Positions 1 to 8,218 of a stretch of DNA of 40,153 bases are shown piece by piece. How positions within the stretch are numbered: position 1 is the stretch's first letter; every line of letters begins with the position of its first letter. The notes beneath the pieces were generated by a model. That model had not been told where the DNA came from, did no database searches, and saw only the letters and a program-made list of their open reading frames with translations. Origin of the DNA: Candidatus Viridilinea mediisalina. Its GTDB lineage: Bacteria > Chloroflexota > Chloroflexia > Chloroflexales > Chloroflexaceae. The position numbers were made by a program, and so were the translations under genes. The stretch spans positions 1 through 40,153 of the forward strand of contig NZ_NQWI01000043.1 of the NCBI RefSeq assembly GCF_002532535.1. Direction: 5' to 3'.

Positions 1-163
1 TTCGACAGGCTGGCTTCGACAGGCTGGCTTCGACAGGCTGGCTTCGACAGGCTGGCTTCGACAGGCTCAGCCACCGCGCCACCGCGCCACCGCGCCACCG
101 CGCCGCTGGCTGAGCCTGTCGAAGCCAAGCGGCGCGGCCCAGGGCTTCTTCGTGCTAACAAAA
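1..163. repeat. Tandem and inverted repeat, right part of TIR element family A (copy A1)
   Basis: Four tandem copies of a 14-base unit (TTCGACAGGCTGGC) run from the window edge to 56. A TTCGACAGGCTCAG arm follows, then four copies of the 8-mer ACCGCGCC, then the inverted arm CTGAGCCTGTCGAA near 110-123. The stretch 124-163 (AAGCGGCGCGGCCC, then GCTAACAAAAC) matches the right ends of copies at 14057-14213 and 26586-26686. The left terminus lies outside the window, so whether this copy is complete is unknown. Confidence 0.75.
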
Positions 164-182
164 CTTTTCAGAGAGCTTCTCA

Positions 183-2303
183 TTAACCAGCGGGTCTGGT
201 GGGGTCTTCATCGGGCGTGGGGTCTTCATCGGGTCTCGTGGGGTCTTCATCGGGCGTGGGGTCTTCATCGGGCCTGGTGGGGTCTTCCGCAGGACGTGGA
301 GGTTCTTCAGTGGGCGTTGGGGGGGCGAAGGGGGTGTCGGTCGGGGGTGCGGAGGTGGCGCTGGGGGTGGGGGTGTCGGTCGGGGGTGCGGAGGTGGCGC
401 TGGGGGTGGGGGTATCGGTCGGGGGTGCGGAGGTGGCGCTGGGGGTGGGGGTATCGGGCGGGGGTGCGGAGGTGGGTTCTTCAGTCGGCGCATCTGTCGC
501 AGTTGCTACCAGCGCACTTGCGGTGGGCTCAACGGTGGGGCTTGGGGGCGTAGCATAGGTTGACGTTGGTGGTGCAATCGGGCCACTTGGGTTCGTGGTT
601 GCTATCGCTGTTGGTGTTGCAAGTGGAGGTAGAGGCGTGTTGCTACGTTGACTGAAGAAGAACAGGGGACTACCCAGCAGAACGATCAGCAGCATGGCAA
701 GGAGGATTGGCTTCTTGCTCAGGGATGGCGTGGGCGCTGGTGTGGCAGCAAAGCTCGTGATAAGGTCTTGAGTGAGGCGATAGGCTGGGTCTTGTTGACT
801 TGCCCGCAGTGCCAAGGCTTCTTGTAATAACTTGGTACCCAGGGGGATTTGCTGCTGGACAAGCGCTAGTACGCCTTGTTCGTGGAGCGCCCAAGCGCGT
901 AGAGCTTCATCATGTTCGCGTTCGGCGGCTTGTTGCGCTACGTGGGCCAGGCTTTGCCATGCACTCCAGTGACCCCGCAGTACAACGTGGGGATGGAGCG
1001 TGCGTACAAGGGGGCCAACCAAGCCCGGCATTGCTTCGCGCTCGGCTGTGAGGGCCGCTTGCCAGAGATTACCCGCCTCTTGGGCGATCCATGCAGGCTG
1101 ATCGCCCTTGGCAAGGGCTGCGGCAGCGAAGAAGGCGGCGGCCCGTTGCTCTGTTTCGCTTGTTTGCAGGAGTTGGGCTAGGGTTTGGCGCACACTTACC
1201 GCATTGATGCCATAGCGCTCCGCGCTACCCTCACTGAGCCCCAAGCGCTGCAATTGAGCTAATGGTTCGTGCAGGCTGGGCGCAGGTGCAGCACAACTCG
1301 CTGCGAGGGCGTCGAGTTCAAGATCGGGATTCGCTACGACCAATGCCACGAGGATGCGCCGTTGGATTGGGGTGAGGAGCGGCAGGATGAGTTGGCAGGC
1401 GCATTGGAGTGGCGTAATGGTTGAGGGGAGTTGCTGGGCTGCATTGAGCAGCGGTGCAACGGTGGTAAGCCCTTCGCGTAGCAGCGCAGCCACCAGGATG
1501 ATTGGCAGGGGCAGGTGTTCAAGCCGCGCAGCCAGTGCGTGGAATTGTTCCAGAGTTTCGGGGCTTGGCTCAGTCAAGCCGCTACTGGTGAGCATAAGGT
1601 GCTGGGCGTCGGTGGCGGGGAGCCCGCCCAACGCGAGGCCGAGCAACAGGTCGCTAGGCGGGCCGGGGGCTGCCACAAAGAGCGCACAACCTGTAAGGCT
1701 ATCAATCAGGCGCTCGTGCTGGCTACGGTTCAGCGGCAGGCGATCCAGCAGAATCAAGGCTTCGAGTTGTCCCAAATAGCCCTGGGCTTGGGCGATGCCA
1801 ACCCGAATGCGCTGGGTTGGATCACTACTGCGGTAGAAGCGCTCGAAGATCTGCTGGATAGCATCATCGAGCATGAGAGCAGCGTCGGGTGCTTCGGCAG
1901 CACGAGAGGCCAGCAGGTCGCTATGGGAGAGCAGCGCAACCCCATCGGCTAGGGCGGCGTGGGGCTGGCTCGCGATCTGGCGTAACAGCGCGGAACACCC
2001 CGCCCCAGCAGGCCCAAAAAGCCATGCGCCCCCTTGGGGGCGCAGTTCAGCGGTTAGTTGCTCACATTCACGCTCGCGGTCACGAAAGGTACGCAAGGGC
2101 CGCAGCGGACGTGCAACTGGCACGCGCTCGGCCTTTGGTGGTGCAGCAGGCTGGATCACCGTGTTATGGGTGATCACGTCCCGCCCAGCGACAGTGCCAA
2201 GCGAAATAGCACCAATCTGGCTCCCGGCTCCAATGGTAATGATGCTTTCGCTTGGTGGTATCGCAGGTGGGTAATGGGGAAGGTCAGGTTCTTGGGAGGA
2301 CAT
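183..2303 (-). CDS. Membrane-anchored STAND/AAA-like protein with degenerate Walker A and Pro/Thr-rich repeat tail
   Basis: The protein has 706 residues. The N-terminus (about 20-50) has a glycine/valine-rich segment (GTVAGRDVI) of a kind seen ahead of NTPase modules in Chloroflexota and Actinobacteria proteins. A FRDRERECEQL lead-in precedes a P-loop at 97-104 reading GPAGAGCS, where Cys103 stands in place of the catalytic Lys. A hydrophobic strand ending in Asp (LILLDRL) resembles Walker B. The middle is Ala/Leu-rich and helical, like the winged-helix/TPR part of STAND proteins. A single membrane segment lies near 533-552, followed by about 154 residues of low-complexity Pro/Thr/Asp tail. 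The ATG is preceded by a GGGGGA ribosome site. The likely topology is a cytoplasmic NTPase-like domain with an external tail. Function is unknown; loss of the P-loop Lys argues against normal ATP hydrolysis. Confidence 0.8.
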   Translation of the reverse strand: MSSQEPDLPHYPPAIPPSESIITIGAGSQIGAISLGTVAGRDVITHNTVIQPAAPPKAERVPVARPLRPLRTFRDRERECEQLTAELRPQGGAWLFGPAGAGCSALLRQIASQPHAALADGVALLSHSDLLASRAAEAPDAALMLDDAIQQIFERFYRSSDPTQRIRVGIAQAQGYLGQLEALILLDRLPLNRSQHERLIDSLTGCALFVAAPGPPSDLLLGLALGGLPATDAQHLMLTSSGLTEPSPETLEQFHALAARLEHLPLPIILVAALLREGLTTVAPLLNAAQQLPSTITPLQCACQLILPLLTPIQRRILVALVVANPDLELDALAASCAAPAPSLHEPLAQLQRLGLSEGSAERYGINAVSVRQTLAQLLQTSETEQRAAAFFAAAALAKGDQPAWIAQEAGNLWQAALTAEREAMPGLVGPLVRTLHPHVVLRGHWSAWQSLAHVAQQAAEREHDEALRAWALHEQGVLALVQQQIPLGTKLLQEALALRASQQDPAYRLTQDLITSFAATPAPTPSLSKKPILLAMLLIVLLGSPLFFFSQRSNTPLPPLATPTAIATTNPSGPIAPPTSTYATPPSPTVEPTASALVATATDAPTEEPTSAPPPDTPTPSATSAPPTDTPTPSATSAPPTDTPTPSATSAPPTDTPFAPPTPTEEPPRPAEDPTRPDEDPTPDEDPTRPDEDPTPDEDPTRPAG
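336..470 (-). repeat. 39-bp in-gene tandem repeat (13-residue Pro/Thr/Ser unit)
   Basis: Slightly more than three 39-base units encode the unit PTPSATSAPPTDT in the tail of the degenerate NTPase. The length is a multiple of three, so copy number can change without a frameshift. The plus strand here is a dense series of G runs and could form G-quadruplexes; for this minus-strand gene that is the template strand. Confidence 0.85.
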
Positions 2304-2357
2304 GATTCCCCCATCATCATGTTAGGAATGGTTTCATGCTACGTTACCGTTTGGGGG

Positions 2358-2410
2358 CATTCAGCTCATCCTGATGCCGCAAACCTATTTCCTATTTGCT
2401 CGTTTCTACT
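2358..2410. repeat. Dispersed repeat family G, copy 1
   Basis: The segment contains CATCCTGATGCC, then CAAACCTATTT and CTATTT. It is nearly identical to 16470-16521. Both copies sit at the 3' end of a minus-strand gene (polyprenyl synthase here, histidine kinase there). The rest of the 2304-2419 gap holds only the ribosome-binding region of the downstream gene. Confidence 0.7.
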
Positions 2411-2419
2411 TCCTTCCCT

Positions 2420-3451
2420 TTAGGTATTCCGCCCAATTAAGGAACTCGCGAGCGCATGCAGGTGTTGCACCGCAGTGGCGGCAGGCGTACCGGCGGGGGG
2501 CGTGAGTTGGGCAAGGGCGGCAAAGGCGGCGCTATGGTGGGTTTGGGCCACCTTGGCACAGTAGTCGCGTGCGCCAACGGCATCAAGGATGGCTAAACAG
2601 CGTTGCACCGCCGCAGCATCAGGCTCGCCAGCGCGATAGATCTGCGCGAGGGTCTCACGTTCGGCGGCATGAGCGAGGGCATAGACGATCGGCAGGCTGA
2701 CTTTGCGCCGGTAGAGATCGGCGGCACGCGGCTTGCCGGTGACTTCAGGCTCACCCCAAATGCCCAAGATGTCATCTTCAATCTGGAAGGCCAGGCCAAC
2801 CTTCAGCCCAAAGGTTGCAAGGGTGTTCACGGTGGTCTCAGAGGCCCCAGCGACGATCGCGCCCAGCTCGCAGGCCCCCGCAATTAAGACCGAGGTCTTA
2901 CGTTCAATCATTGTAAGGTAATCTTCGGGCGTAATGCTGAGATCACCCTCAAAGCTAATATCGAGGAACTGACCCTCACAGACCCGCAGAATGGTCTCAT
3001 CAAAGCGGCGCAGGACGGTCAAGGTGCGCTCTGGGGGCACCCCCAGAGCGTGAAGGCGATGTATCGCCAAGTGGGCCAAGACGAACATCCCATCGCCGGC
3101 ATTAATCCCTTGAGCCAAGCCCCAGAGCGACCAGAGGGTTGGGCGTCCACGGCGGGTGGCACTATCGTCCTCAATGTCATCGTGGATCAGGGTGAAGTCG
3201 TGCAGCAGTTGGATACCTGCGGCCAACGGCAGGGCCTGTTGGGCATCGCCACCGGCAGCTTGGCAGGCAAGCAGCACCAAGAGGGGGCGAATGAGCTTCC
3301 CAGGGTCGGACTCGGCGGGGGCGAGGTGCTGATCGCGCCAGCCCAGGTGGTACTCCTGCATGTGGTAGAAGGGCGCAATGCGCGCCTCAACCTCTGGAAA
3401 CGTCGCCCGCATCGCCGCTTGAATATTCAGCCGATTGTCAGATGTTGTCAT
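2420..3451 (-). CDS. Short-chain polyprenyl diphosphate synthase (GGPP/FPP type)
   Basis: The enzyme condenses isopentenyl diphosphate with allylic diphosphates to make C15-C20 precursors for carotenoids, quinones or the (bacterio)chlorophyll tail. The protein has 343 residues. Seen directly: the GKLIRP substrate-binding motif (51-56), the first Asp-rich motif DDIED at 91-95, and the second as IEDD in FQIEDDILG near 236. Phe86 lies five residues before the first Asp and there is no two-residue insertion in the motif. In this family that pattern is associated with type I GGPP synthases, so C20 is my preferred product, by inference. Start is an ATG. It is divergent from a BlaI-type repressor and followed 116 bp later by the co-directional NTPase-like gene. 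Confidence 0.9.
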   Translation of the reverse strand: MTTSDNRLNIQAAMRATFPEVEARIAPFYHMQEYHLGWRDQHLAPAESDPGKLIRPLLVLLACQAAGGDAQQALPLAAGIQLLHDFTLIHDDIEDDSATRRGRPTLWSLWGLAQGINAGDGMFVLAHLAIHRLHALGVPPERTLTVLRRFDETILRVCEGQFLDISFEGDLSITPEDYLTMIERKTSVLIAGACELGAIVAGASETTVNTLATFGLKVGLAFQIEDDILGIWGEPEVTGKPRAADLYRRKVSLPIVYALAHAAERETLAQIYRAGEPDAAAVQRCLAILDAVGARDYCAKVAQTHHSAAFAALAQLTPPAGTPAATAVQHLHALASSLIGRNT

Positions 3452-3485
3452 AGTGGTATCAGTTAAACCCCTTACACTGAGCGTT

Positions 3486-3515
3486 GTATGTAGTACGAGG
3501 CTAAATAGTACATAC
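3486..3515. promoter_or_regulatory. Candidate operator: inverted repeat in the divergent polyprenyl synthase/BlaI region
   Basis: GTATGTAGTAC and TAGTACATAC are separated by 9 bases. BlaI/MecI operators are dyads containing TACA/TGTA half-sites, and a similar looser pair (TAGTACA and ATATGTA) occurs at 3605-3623. The assignment rests only on resemblance and on the adjacent repressor gene. I see nothing else in the 278-bp gap 3452-3729. Confidence 0.3.
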
Positions 3516-3729
3516 TGCTTTCCAATGGGCTAAAACAACCTTACCTGAGCAGACCTTTGTAATCCTCGCGTAACATATATCCATTGTATCAGAGCGGAGC
3601 GGCTAGTACACTGCTGCATATGTAAGGCGGTAGGACGAGGGCTAGAGCAGCAGCGGAGCGAACATCATTCCCGGCTGAACCAGAGCCTTCAGACAAACGC
3701 AGCCCGCAACCCGCGAAAGGAGAGCCGTT

Positions 3730-4152
3730 ATGCCGCTCAATATGCGTTTTCGCTTCAGTCCGGCAAAAGATGGTTTGGTGAAGGTACTTGGGCCACTCGA
3801 GACGGAGATCATGCAGATTCTGTGGGAAGACGAACGCAGCACGGTGAAGAAGGTGCATCGTCGGCTGGCACAGGAGCGCGACATTGCCTATACGACGGTC
3901 ATGACCACCATGAGTCGCTTGTCGGAAAAAGGTGTGCTCAACCGTCATCGCGAAGGCCTTGCTTATGTCTATTCTCCAGCGATTACGGAAGAGGATTTTG
4001 TGCAGTTGGTAGTACGCCAAGTGCTTGACGGTCTACTTGATGATTATAGTGATACTGCAATTGAATATATGGTTGATTATCTTGCACGTAACAATCCGGG
4101 CGAACTTGAACGGCTCCAGCAGGTCATTCAGTCGCGCACCGGGGGGCTGTAG
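3730..4152 (+). CDS. BlaI/MecI/CopY-family transcriptional repressor
   Basis: A 140-residue winged-helix protein. The N-terminal half carries the family signature: LGPLETEIMQILW, then VHRRLA, then AYTTVMTTMSRLSEKGVL as recognition helix and wing. An acidic helical dimerisation tail follows (EDFVQLVVRQVLDGLLDDY). The chosen ATG has AAAGGAG seven bases upstream; a second in-frame ATG four codons in lacks this. BlaI proteins bind operator dyads as dimers and are usually released when a BlaR1-type M56 protease cleaves them. No blaR1 partner is encoded nearby: the gene is followed by repeats and the convergent rimO. Possible targets are itself and the divergent polyprenyl synthase gene (inference). 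Confidence 0.9.
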   Translation: MPLNMRFRFSPAKDGLVKVLGPLETEIMQILWEDERSTVKKVHRRLAQERDIAYTTVMTTMSRLSEKGVLNRHREGLAYVYSPAITEEDFVQLVVRQVLDGLLDDYSDTAIEYMVDYLARNNPGELERLQQVIQSRTGGL

Positions 4153-4168
4153 TCAAGCTTTGGATGAA

Positions 4169-4268
4169 GAAGCTGTCTGAAAAGCCGGGGGGCACACGCT
4201 GGAGTGCCGGCTTTAGCCGGCTGAAGCCGGCACTCCAACGCCAAACTATAGGCTTTTCAGACAGCCTC
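4169..4268. repeat. TIR/palindrome element family B, copy B1
   Basis: The outer inverted ends are GCTGTCTGAAAAG and CTTTTCAGACAGC. They enclose a core palindrome of GGAGTGCCGGCTTTAG with CTGAAGCCGGCACTCC. Related copies lie at 8117-8218, 12557-12678 and 29583-29683. This one lies between the convergent BlaI and rimO genes. Confidence 0.9.
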
Positions 4269-4276
4269 TAAGATAT

Positions 4277-4319
4277 GTTGTCCGACGTTGGCGGCGAAGC
4301 CGCCAACGCCGAACAACAC
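4277..4319. repeat. Palindrome family C, copy C1
   Basis: Imperfect 20-base arms are centred on GGCGGC-GAA-GCCGCC, with outer arms TGTTGTCCG and CCGAACAACA. It ends 3 bp from the rimO stop codon, so it could form a transcript-end hairpin for rimO, but no T-run follows. Confidence 0.8.
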
Positions 4320-4322
4320 CCT

Positions 4323-5675
4323 TCATAAGATCGTGGGGATGCCCCAGAGATCATAAGCACTGGTTTGGGTAATGCGGACAGGAACGAGGCTACCGGGTGC
4401 ATAGGAGCCCCAGACGAAGACGTGGCCATCCACTTCGGGGGCATCACGGAAGGAGCGCCCCAGGCTGAGGGGGCGGTCATCATCGGTCTGGCCTTGACCT
4501 TCGATCAGGACGGGCAGCTCGCGGTCAAGCCAACGGGCATTGCGCTGAACAGAGATCTCACGCTGGAGCTGCATCAAGGCGTGCCAACGTCGTTCGATCA
4601 CATGGGGGCGCACCTGATGGGGCAAGCTGGCGGCGTGGGTGCCTGGTTCTTGCGAATAGCGAAAGGCACCAACGCGGTCGAGTTGCACCTCTTCAAGGAA
4701 CGCCAAGAGGGTCTGAAACTCAGCGGTGGTTTCGCCAGGAAAGCCAACGATAAAGGTCGAGCGCAGCGCAATGTCGGGCATGGTCGCACGCAGCGCAGCG
4801 ATGGTCCGCTTGGTCTGCTCCGTATCGGGGGGGCGACGCATGCGCCGCAGGGTTTCGGGGTGGGCATGTTGCAGCGGCAGATCGAGGTATTTGACAATCT
4901 GCTGATGGCTTGACATAACATCAATGAGTTGTTCAGAGATTGCGTGGGGGTAGGCATACATCAAGCGCACCCATGTTTGCGCTGGCAAGACCTGACAGAG
5001 CGCAGCGAGGAGGGTCGCAAGGCCATCGGACATACCCAGATCGCGCCCGTAGTCGGTAAGATGTTGAGCCACCAGCACCAATTCACGCACCCCATGGGTC
5101 ACCAACTGCTGGGCCTCGGTAAGGATCGCATCGAGCGGCTTCGAGGCCATGGTGCCCTTAAAGCTCGGAATGGTACAGAAGGCGCAATGCAGATTGCAGC
5201 CATCAGAAATCTTGAGGTAGGCTGACGGGGTGCTGCGTGTTCGCCGCATAGGAGCGGTACGCCAATCGGCATAGCCATGGCTAGGCGTGGAGGGTGCAGG
5301 CTCCAACGCAATCATCGTTTGGGCTGTGGGGCGAGCAGGTTCAGGCGCAACCAGTTCCACCACACGCATCCACTCGCGGGTCGAGAGGGTCTGATCCACG
5401 CCTGGCAGGGCTGCAACAAGTTCTTGGTGGGATTGAGCCATACAGCCAGCCGCGATCAGGCGCTGGTCGGGACGCTTGGCCGCAGCAAGCTGCTGCAAGG
5501 TCTGGAGTGTCTCATCACGAGCGGTGGCAATGAAGCTACAGGTATTCACAATGATCAGATCGGCAGCAGCAAGCTCGGCCACGGGGCTATGGCCCGCAGC
5601 AGCAAGCAACCCATCCATCGCTTCGCTATCAACCGCATTTTTGGGGCAGCCAAGCGTGAGAATATGGTATTTCAT
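4323..5675 (-). CDS. rimO: Ribosomal protein uS12 methylthiotransferase RimO
   Basis: A radical-SAM enzyme that methylthiolates an aspartate of ribosomal protein S12. The protein has 450 residues, the usual length. The N-terminal MTTase domain has cluster-binding Cys10 (LGCPKN), Cys46 (VNTCSF) and Cys78 (AAGCMAQ). The radical-SAM motif is C160-x3-C164-x2-C167 (DGCNLHCAFC). The C-terminus is TRAM-like. The GCPKNAVDSE start is characteristic of RimO as opposed to MiaB. The ATG lies 3 bp after the yajQ stop, so the two are probably one transcript. Confidence 0.95.
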   Translation of the reverse strand: MKYHILTLGCPKNAVDSEAMDGLLAAAGHSPVAELAAADLIIVNTCSFIATARDETLQTLQQLAAAKRPDQRLIAAGCMAQSHQELVAALPGVDQTLSTREWMRVVELVAPEPARPTAQTMIALEPAPSTPSHGYADWRTAPMRRTRSTPSAYLKISDGCNLHCAFCTIPSFKGTMASKPLDAILTEAQQLVTHGVRELVLVAQHLTDYGRDLGMSDGLATLLAALCQVLPAQTWVRLMYAYPHAISEQLIDVMSSHQQIVKYLDLPLQHAHPETLRRMRRPPDTEQTKRTIAALRATMPDIALRSTFIVGFPGETTAEFQTLLAFLEEVQLDRVGAFRYSQEPGTHAASLPHQVRPHVIERRWHALMQLQREISVQRNARWLDRELPVLIEGQGQTDDDRPLSLGRSFRDAPEVDGHVFVWGSYAPGSLVPVRITQTSAYDLWGIPTIL

Positions 5676-5678
5676 TGC

Positions 5679-6176
5679 CTAGCGATAATTGGTAAACTGC
5701 AAGGGAATATCGAGGCTATCTTCTTGTTCACGCAGGAACTTAATAACCGCTTGCAGGTCATCACGGCTCTTGGATGTGACGCGCAGGGTTTCGCCCTGGA
5801 TGCGGGGCTGAATTTTAGGAAACTGGTCGCGCACCAACTTCGCAATCTTCTTGGCCATATCGCTATTGATACCCTTGCGTAGGGTCGCCACCTGACGCAC
5901 ACGTGCGCCACTGACATCGCTTGGCGGGCCAAAGTCAAAGATCTTGAGCGAGAGTTGGCGGCGCAGAGCTTTGGTCTGCACAATATCACGGATACTACTG
6001 AGCGCCAGTTCGTTTGCCGTCGTAATCGTCAATTCGGTCTTGGTGAGTTCTAGGGTTGTTTTAGTATCCTTGAGATCATAGCGCGTCTGGACTTCACGCA
6101 GCGCCTGATCAACCGCATTGACCACCTCTTGGTGGTCGAAGTCGGATACGATGTCGAAACTATTATCAGCAGCCAT
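5679..6176 (-). CDS. yajQ: YajQ-family nucleotide-binding protein (UPF0234)
   Basis: The protein has 165 residues, the full family length. It begins [15 protein letters not shown], contains [13 protein letters not shown] and the late signature [20 protein letters not shown], and ends with [10 protein letters not shown]; all are typical of YajQ. Some members (Xanthomonas, Pseudomonas) bind cyclic di-GMP and act with a transcription factor; others bind tRNA or GTP, so the ligand here is not known. It is upstream of and nearly abutting rimO. Confidence 0.93.
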   Translation of the reverse strand: MAADNSFDIVSDFDHQEVVNAVDQALREVQTRYDLKDTKTTLELTKTELTITTANELALSSIRDIVQTKALRRQLSLKIFDFGPPSDVSGARVRQVATLRKGINSDMAKKIAKLVRDQFPKIQPRIQGETLRVTSKSRDDLQAVIKFLREQEDSLDIPLQFTNYR

Positions 6177-6181
6177 AGGTT

Positions 6182-6300
6182 TTATGAGGGATGAGGGATG
6201 AAGGATGAAGGATGCGGGATGAAGGATGCGGGATGCGGTTTCGCGCCCTCGCGTCTCCGCGTCTCCGCGTCTCCGCGTCTTCGCGTTCCCGCGTCTCCAA
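6182..6300. repeat. Low-complexity GGATGAA/GGATGCG and GCGTCTCC tandem repeats (related to family E)
   Basis: Short tandem copies of a 7-base GGATGAA/GGATGCG unit run from 6187 to 6237. Several 9-base CGCGTCTCC-type units follow to 6297. The second part resembles, in reverse orientation, the GAGGACGCG tandem at 9615-9650 and 14292-14320. It fills the gap between the RodZ-like gene and yajQ. Confidence 0.75.
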
Positions 6301-6305
6301 CAGGA

Positions 6306-7178
6306 TCAATTGGGGGGCCAAGGCCAATCCACTGGTTGGCCAGGATTGGGGCCAAGGGCACCTTGGCGGATACCATTGACGGTTACAAGCACATCGGGCG
6401 GATTACCGGCGCGCACAAGCACACGTCGTTGGGCCGAGAAGTTCAAATGCTCACCGGCACGCATGACGCCCTCAAACGCGGTGTTGCCATCGGTCTGCAC
6501 ACGCACCCACGAGTTCTCGTTGCCGCGCACATTCGGAATAACCAATTCAATGGTAATGGGTGCCGCAGGGGTAGGGGTAAGCACCGGATCGGGATCAACT
6601 CCACCGGCTACCGTATTGGTTGTTTCAGATGGATCAAGTTCATCAGGCGGATCACCAATTGCTATGAATGAATCGCGGGGGGTGGGGGTTGGCTGAGGGA
6701 GCGGGGTAAGCGTAGGGGCAGAGGTAGGCAGCGGCGAAGGGGGCGGAACGGTCGCTGTTGGTGCCGCCAACGCAATGGGCGTCACACGGTCGCCAATGCG
6801 CCCCACTGCATTCAGCGTAATATAGGACATGCCAATCAGAGCAATAGTAACAAAGAAGACACCAAAGAAACTCGGCAGCACATAGGCCCGCGTAGAGGGC
6901 GGTTTGGTGACCGGAACCACCCGAATCGGATCGGTCACTCCACGCTCACTGCGATAGAGTTCAACCATCTCATCGGGATTCAAGCCGAGGTACTGAGCGT
7001 AGTTACGAATAAAGCCACGAATCACGACATCGCCGGGCAGCCGCTGGAAGGCACCCTCTTCGAGGGCAACGAGCGACTGTTGCAGGATGCGGGTATCGAG
7101 GGCAACTTGGGTTAGCGAGAGTCCTTGGCGCTCACGTGCTTCACGCAGGCGCGTTCCTAGATCGCTCATACCACTCAT
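6306..7178 (-). CDS. RodZ-like protein: cytoplasmic HTH, single TM, external beta domain
   Basis: The protein has 290 residues. The N-terminal HTH_25-type domain (about 5-75) includes LGTRLREARERQGLSLTQVA, then LEEGAFQRLPGDVVIRGFIRNYAQYL, the standard opening of RodZ homologues. One transmembrane helix lies near 100-120, followed by a Pro/Thr-rich spacer. The C-terminal domain (about 205-290) resembles DUF4115, with SWVRVQTDG and LVRAGNPPDVLVTVNG. RodZ links MreB to the cell wall machinery in rods; no mreB is in the window, so a role in cell shape is by family only. A second Met at residue 4 is an alternative start. A perfect TATAAT lies about 90 bp upstream. Confidence 0.85.
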   Translation of the reverse strand: MSGMSDLGTRLREARERQGLSLTQVALDTRILQQSLVALEEGAFQRLPGDVVIRGFIRNYAQYLGLNPDEMVELYRSERGVTDPIRVVPVTKPPSTRAYVLPSFFGVFFVTIALIGMSYITLNAVGRIGDRVTPIALAAPTATVPPPSPLPTSAPTLTPLPQPTPTPRDSFIAIGDPPDELDPSETTNTVAGGVDPDPVLTPTPAAPITIELVIPNVRGNENSWVRVQTDGNTAFEGVMRAGEHLNFSAQRRVLVRAGNPPDVLVTVNGIRQGALGPNPGQPVDWPWPPN

Positions 7179-7266
7179 ACTTTCAAGCTTGGGTGGATGG
7201 GTTGTCAGGCTCTACTCAACGCGGATGTTAAAAAATCGTTACGGGTCATTGGGGTTGAGCGCCCAC

Positions 7267-7272
7267 ATTATA
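7267..7272 (-). promoter_or_regulatory. Candidate -10 box for the RodZ-like gene
   Basis: The minus strand reads TATAAT at 7272-7267, about 90 bp before the start codon. The TTGCCA upstream on the same strand is 20 bp away, too far for a standard -35 spacing, so only the -10 is supported. Confidence 0.4.
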
Positions 7273-7347
7273 CCATGCTATGTGGCATAGTGTGGCAAAG
7301 GTTTGATCCATAGTATTACGTTAACGTTACATATGACGCTCGTTGCA

Positions 7348-8103
7348 CTACGGCAGCAACTGGTTGATCAAATCCTCAAAGACGCGCAGGGGTTGGGCAC
7401 CGCGCACAAGTTGGCCATTGATCAGGAAGTTGGGGGTGGAGTTGACGCCGAGGCGCAGAGCCAATTCTTGCTCGTCGCGCACCGCCTGGGCGCGGGCGGG
7501 GTCATCGAGGCAGGGGCTGAAGCTGGCCTCATCAAGGCCCATACTGCGGGCCAGTTCGAGGAAGTAGCCGCGATCACGGTTGGGTACGCCGCCCCATTCG
7601 CTGCGATGGGAGGCAAAGAGCTGTTCAGAGTAGGCCCAGAATTGGCCCTGCTCGGCAGCACAATGGGTCGCAACCGCAGCCGGGATGGCCGAGGCATGGA
7701 TGTCGCTCAAGGGGAAGTCGCGTACAACCAAGCGCACCTGGCCCGTCTCGACAAACTGTGCGATCAGTTGGCCTCTGGTTTCGGCGACAAAACGTTGGCA
7801 AAAGGCACACTCGTAGTCAGTGAATTCTACGATCAAGACGGGCGCTGCCGGATCGCCCAAGGCGCGGGGATCATCATCCGTAAGCCCAAGGAGAGTCGCC
7901 ACATCGGGCAAGGGTGCGGCAGTCGGGGGGGCGGCTGGCGTCGCACCAGCAGGCACGGCGACCAAGGTGGGCCGTCCGCTCAAGGCCACTTCTGTCTGGC
8001 GCACCTCCACCTCTGAACGGGTCTCACTCGTTGGAGCCTCAGTGCCGCACGCACTGAGGCTGATCAGCAGCATGAGGCAACACAGGCAAATCAGATGTTT
8101 CAT
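7348..8103 (-). CDS. DsbA/thioredoxin-fold lipoprotein, probable extracytoplasmic thiol oxidoreductase
   Basis: The protein has 251 residues. It begins with a lipoprotein signal (MKHLICLCCLMLLISLSAC) whose lipobox LSAC makes the Cys the acylation site. A Thr/Ala/Pro linker follows, then a DsbA-like domain with active-site C99-A-F-C102 (EFTDYECAFCQRF) and a TP pair (NSTPNFLINGQL) consistent with the cis-Pro loop. The ATG at 8103 has a perfect AGGAGG six bases upstream. The frame stays open 28 codons further upstream, but that extension is translated repeat B2 and is not real. The likely role is disulfide formation or exchange outside the membrane. It lies downstream of the PucC-type gene on the same strand. 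Confidence 0.9.
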   Translation of the reverse strand: MKHLICLCCLMLLISLSACGTEAPTSETRSEVEVRQTEVALSGRPTLVAVPAGATPAAPPTAAPLPDVATLLGLTDDDPRALGDPAAPVLIVEFTDYECAFCQRFVAETRGQLIAQFVETGQVRLVVRDFPLSDIHASAIPAAVATHCAAEQGQFWAYSEQLFASHRSEWGGVPNRDRGYFLELARSMGLDEASFSPCLDDPARAQAVRDEQELALRLGVNSTPNFLINGQLVRGAQPLRVFEDLINQLLP

Positions 8104-8116
8104 GCCAAACCTCCTA

Positions 8117-8218
8117 AGAGGCTGTCTGAAAAGCTCGTAGGCACGCGCTGGAGTGCCGGCTTTAGCCGGCTGAAGCCGACACTCCACTGCTAGTTCACAG
8201 ACTTTTCAGACAGCATCT
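8117..8218. repeat. TIR/palindrome element family B, copy B2
   Basis: The ends are GGCTGTCTGAAAAGC and ACTTTTCAGACAGC, and the core is GGAGTGCCGGCTTTAG. It fills almost all the gap between the PucC-type gene (its stop codon overlaps the repeat edge) and the DsbA-like gene, whose Shine-Dalgarno begins 2 bp beyond the other edge. Confidence 0.9.

Noticed and set aside
1-56. Possible CRISPR-like direct repeats (14-bp units)
   Set aside because: Units are contiguous with no spacers; it is a tandem array related to the family A interior. The same holds for 34834-34961.
152-558. Gly/Trp/Arg-rich open frames on the plus strand opposite the Pro/Thr tail
   Set aside because: They are translations of the complementary strand of a 39-bp coding tandem repeat and of the adjacent tail; composition is purely repeat-driven and there is no ribosome site.
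8104-8187. 28-codon N-terminal extension of the DsbA-like protein
   Set aside because: The extension is translated repeat B2. The internal ATG at 8103 has a perfect AGGAGG and begins a canonical lipoprotein signal.
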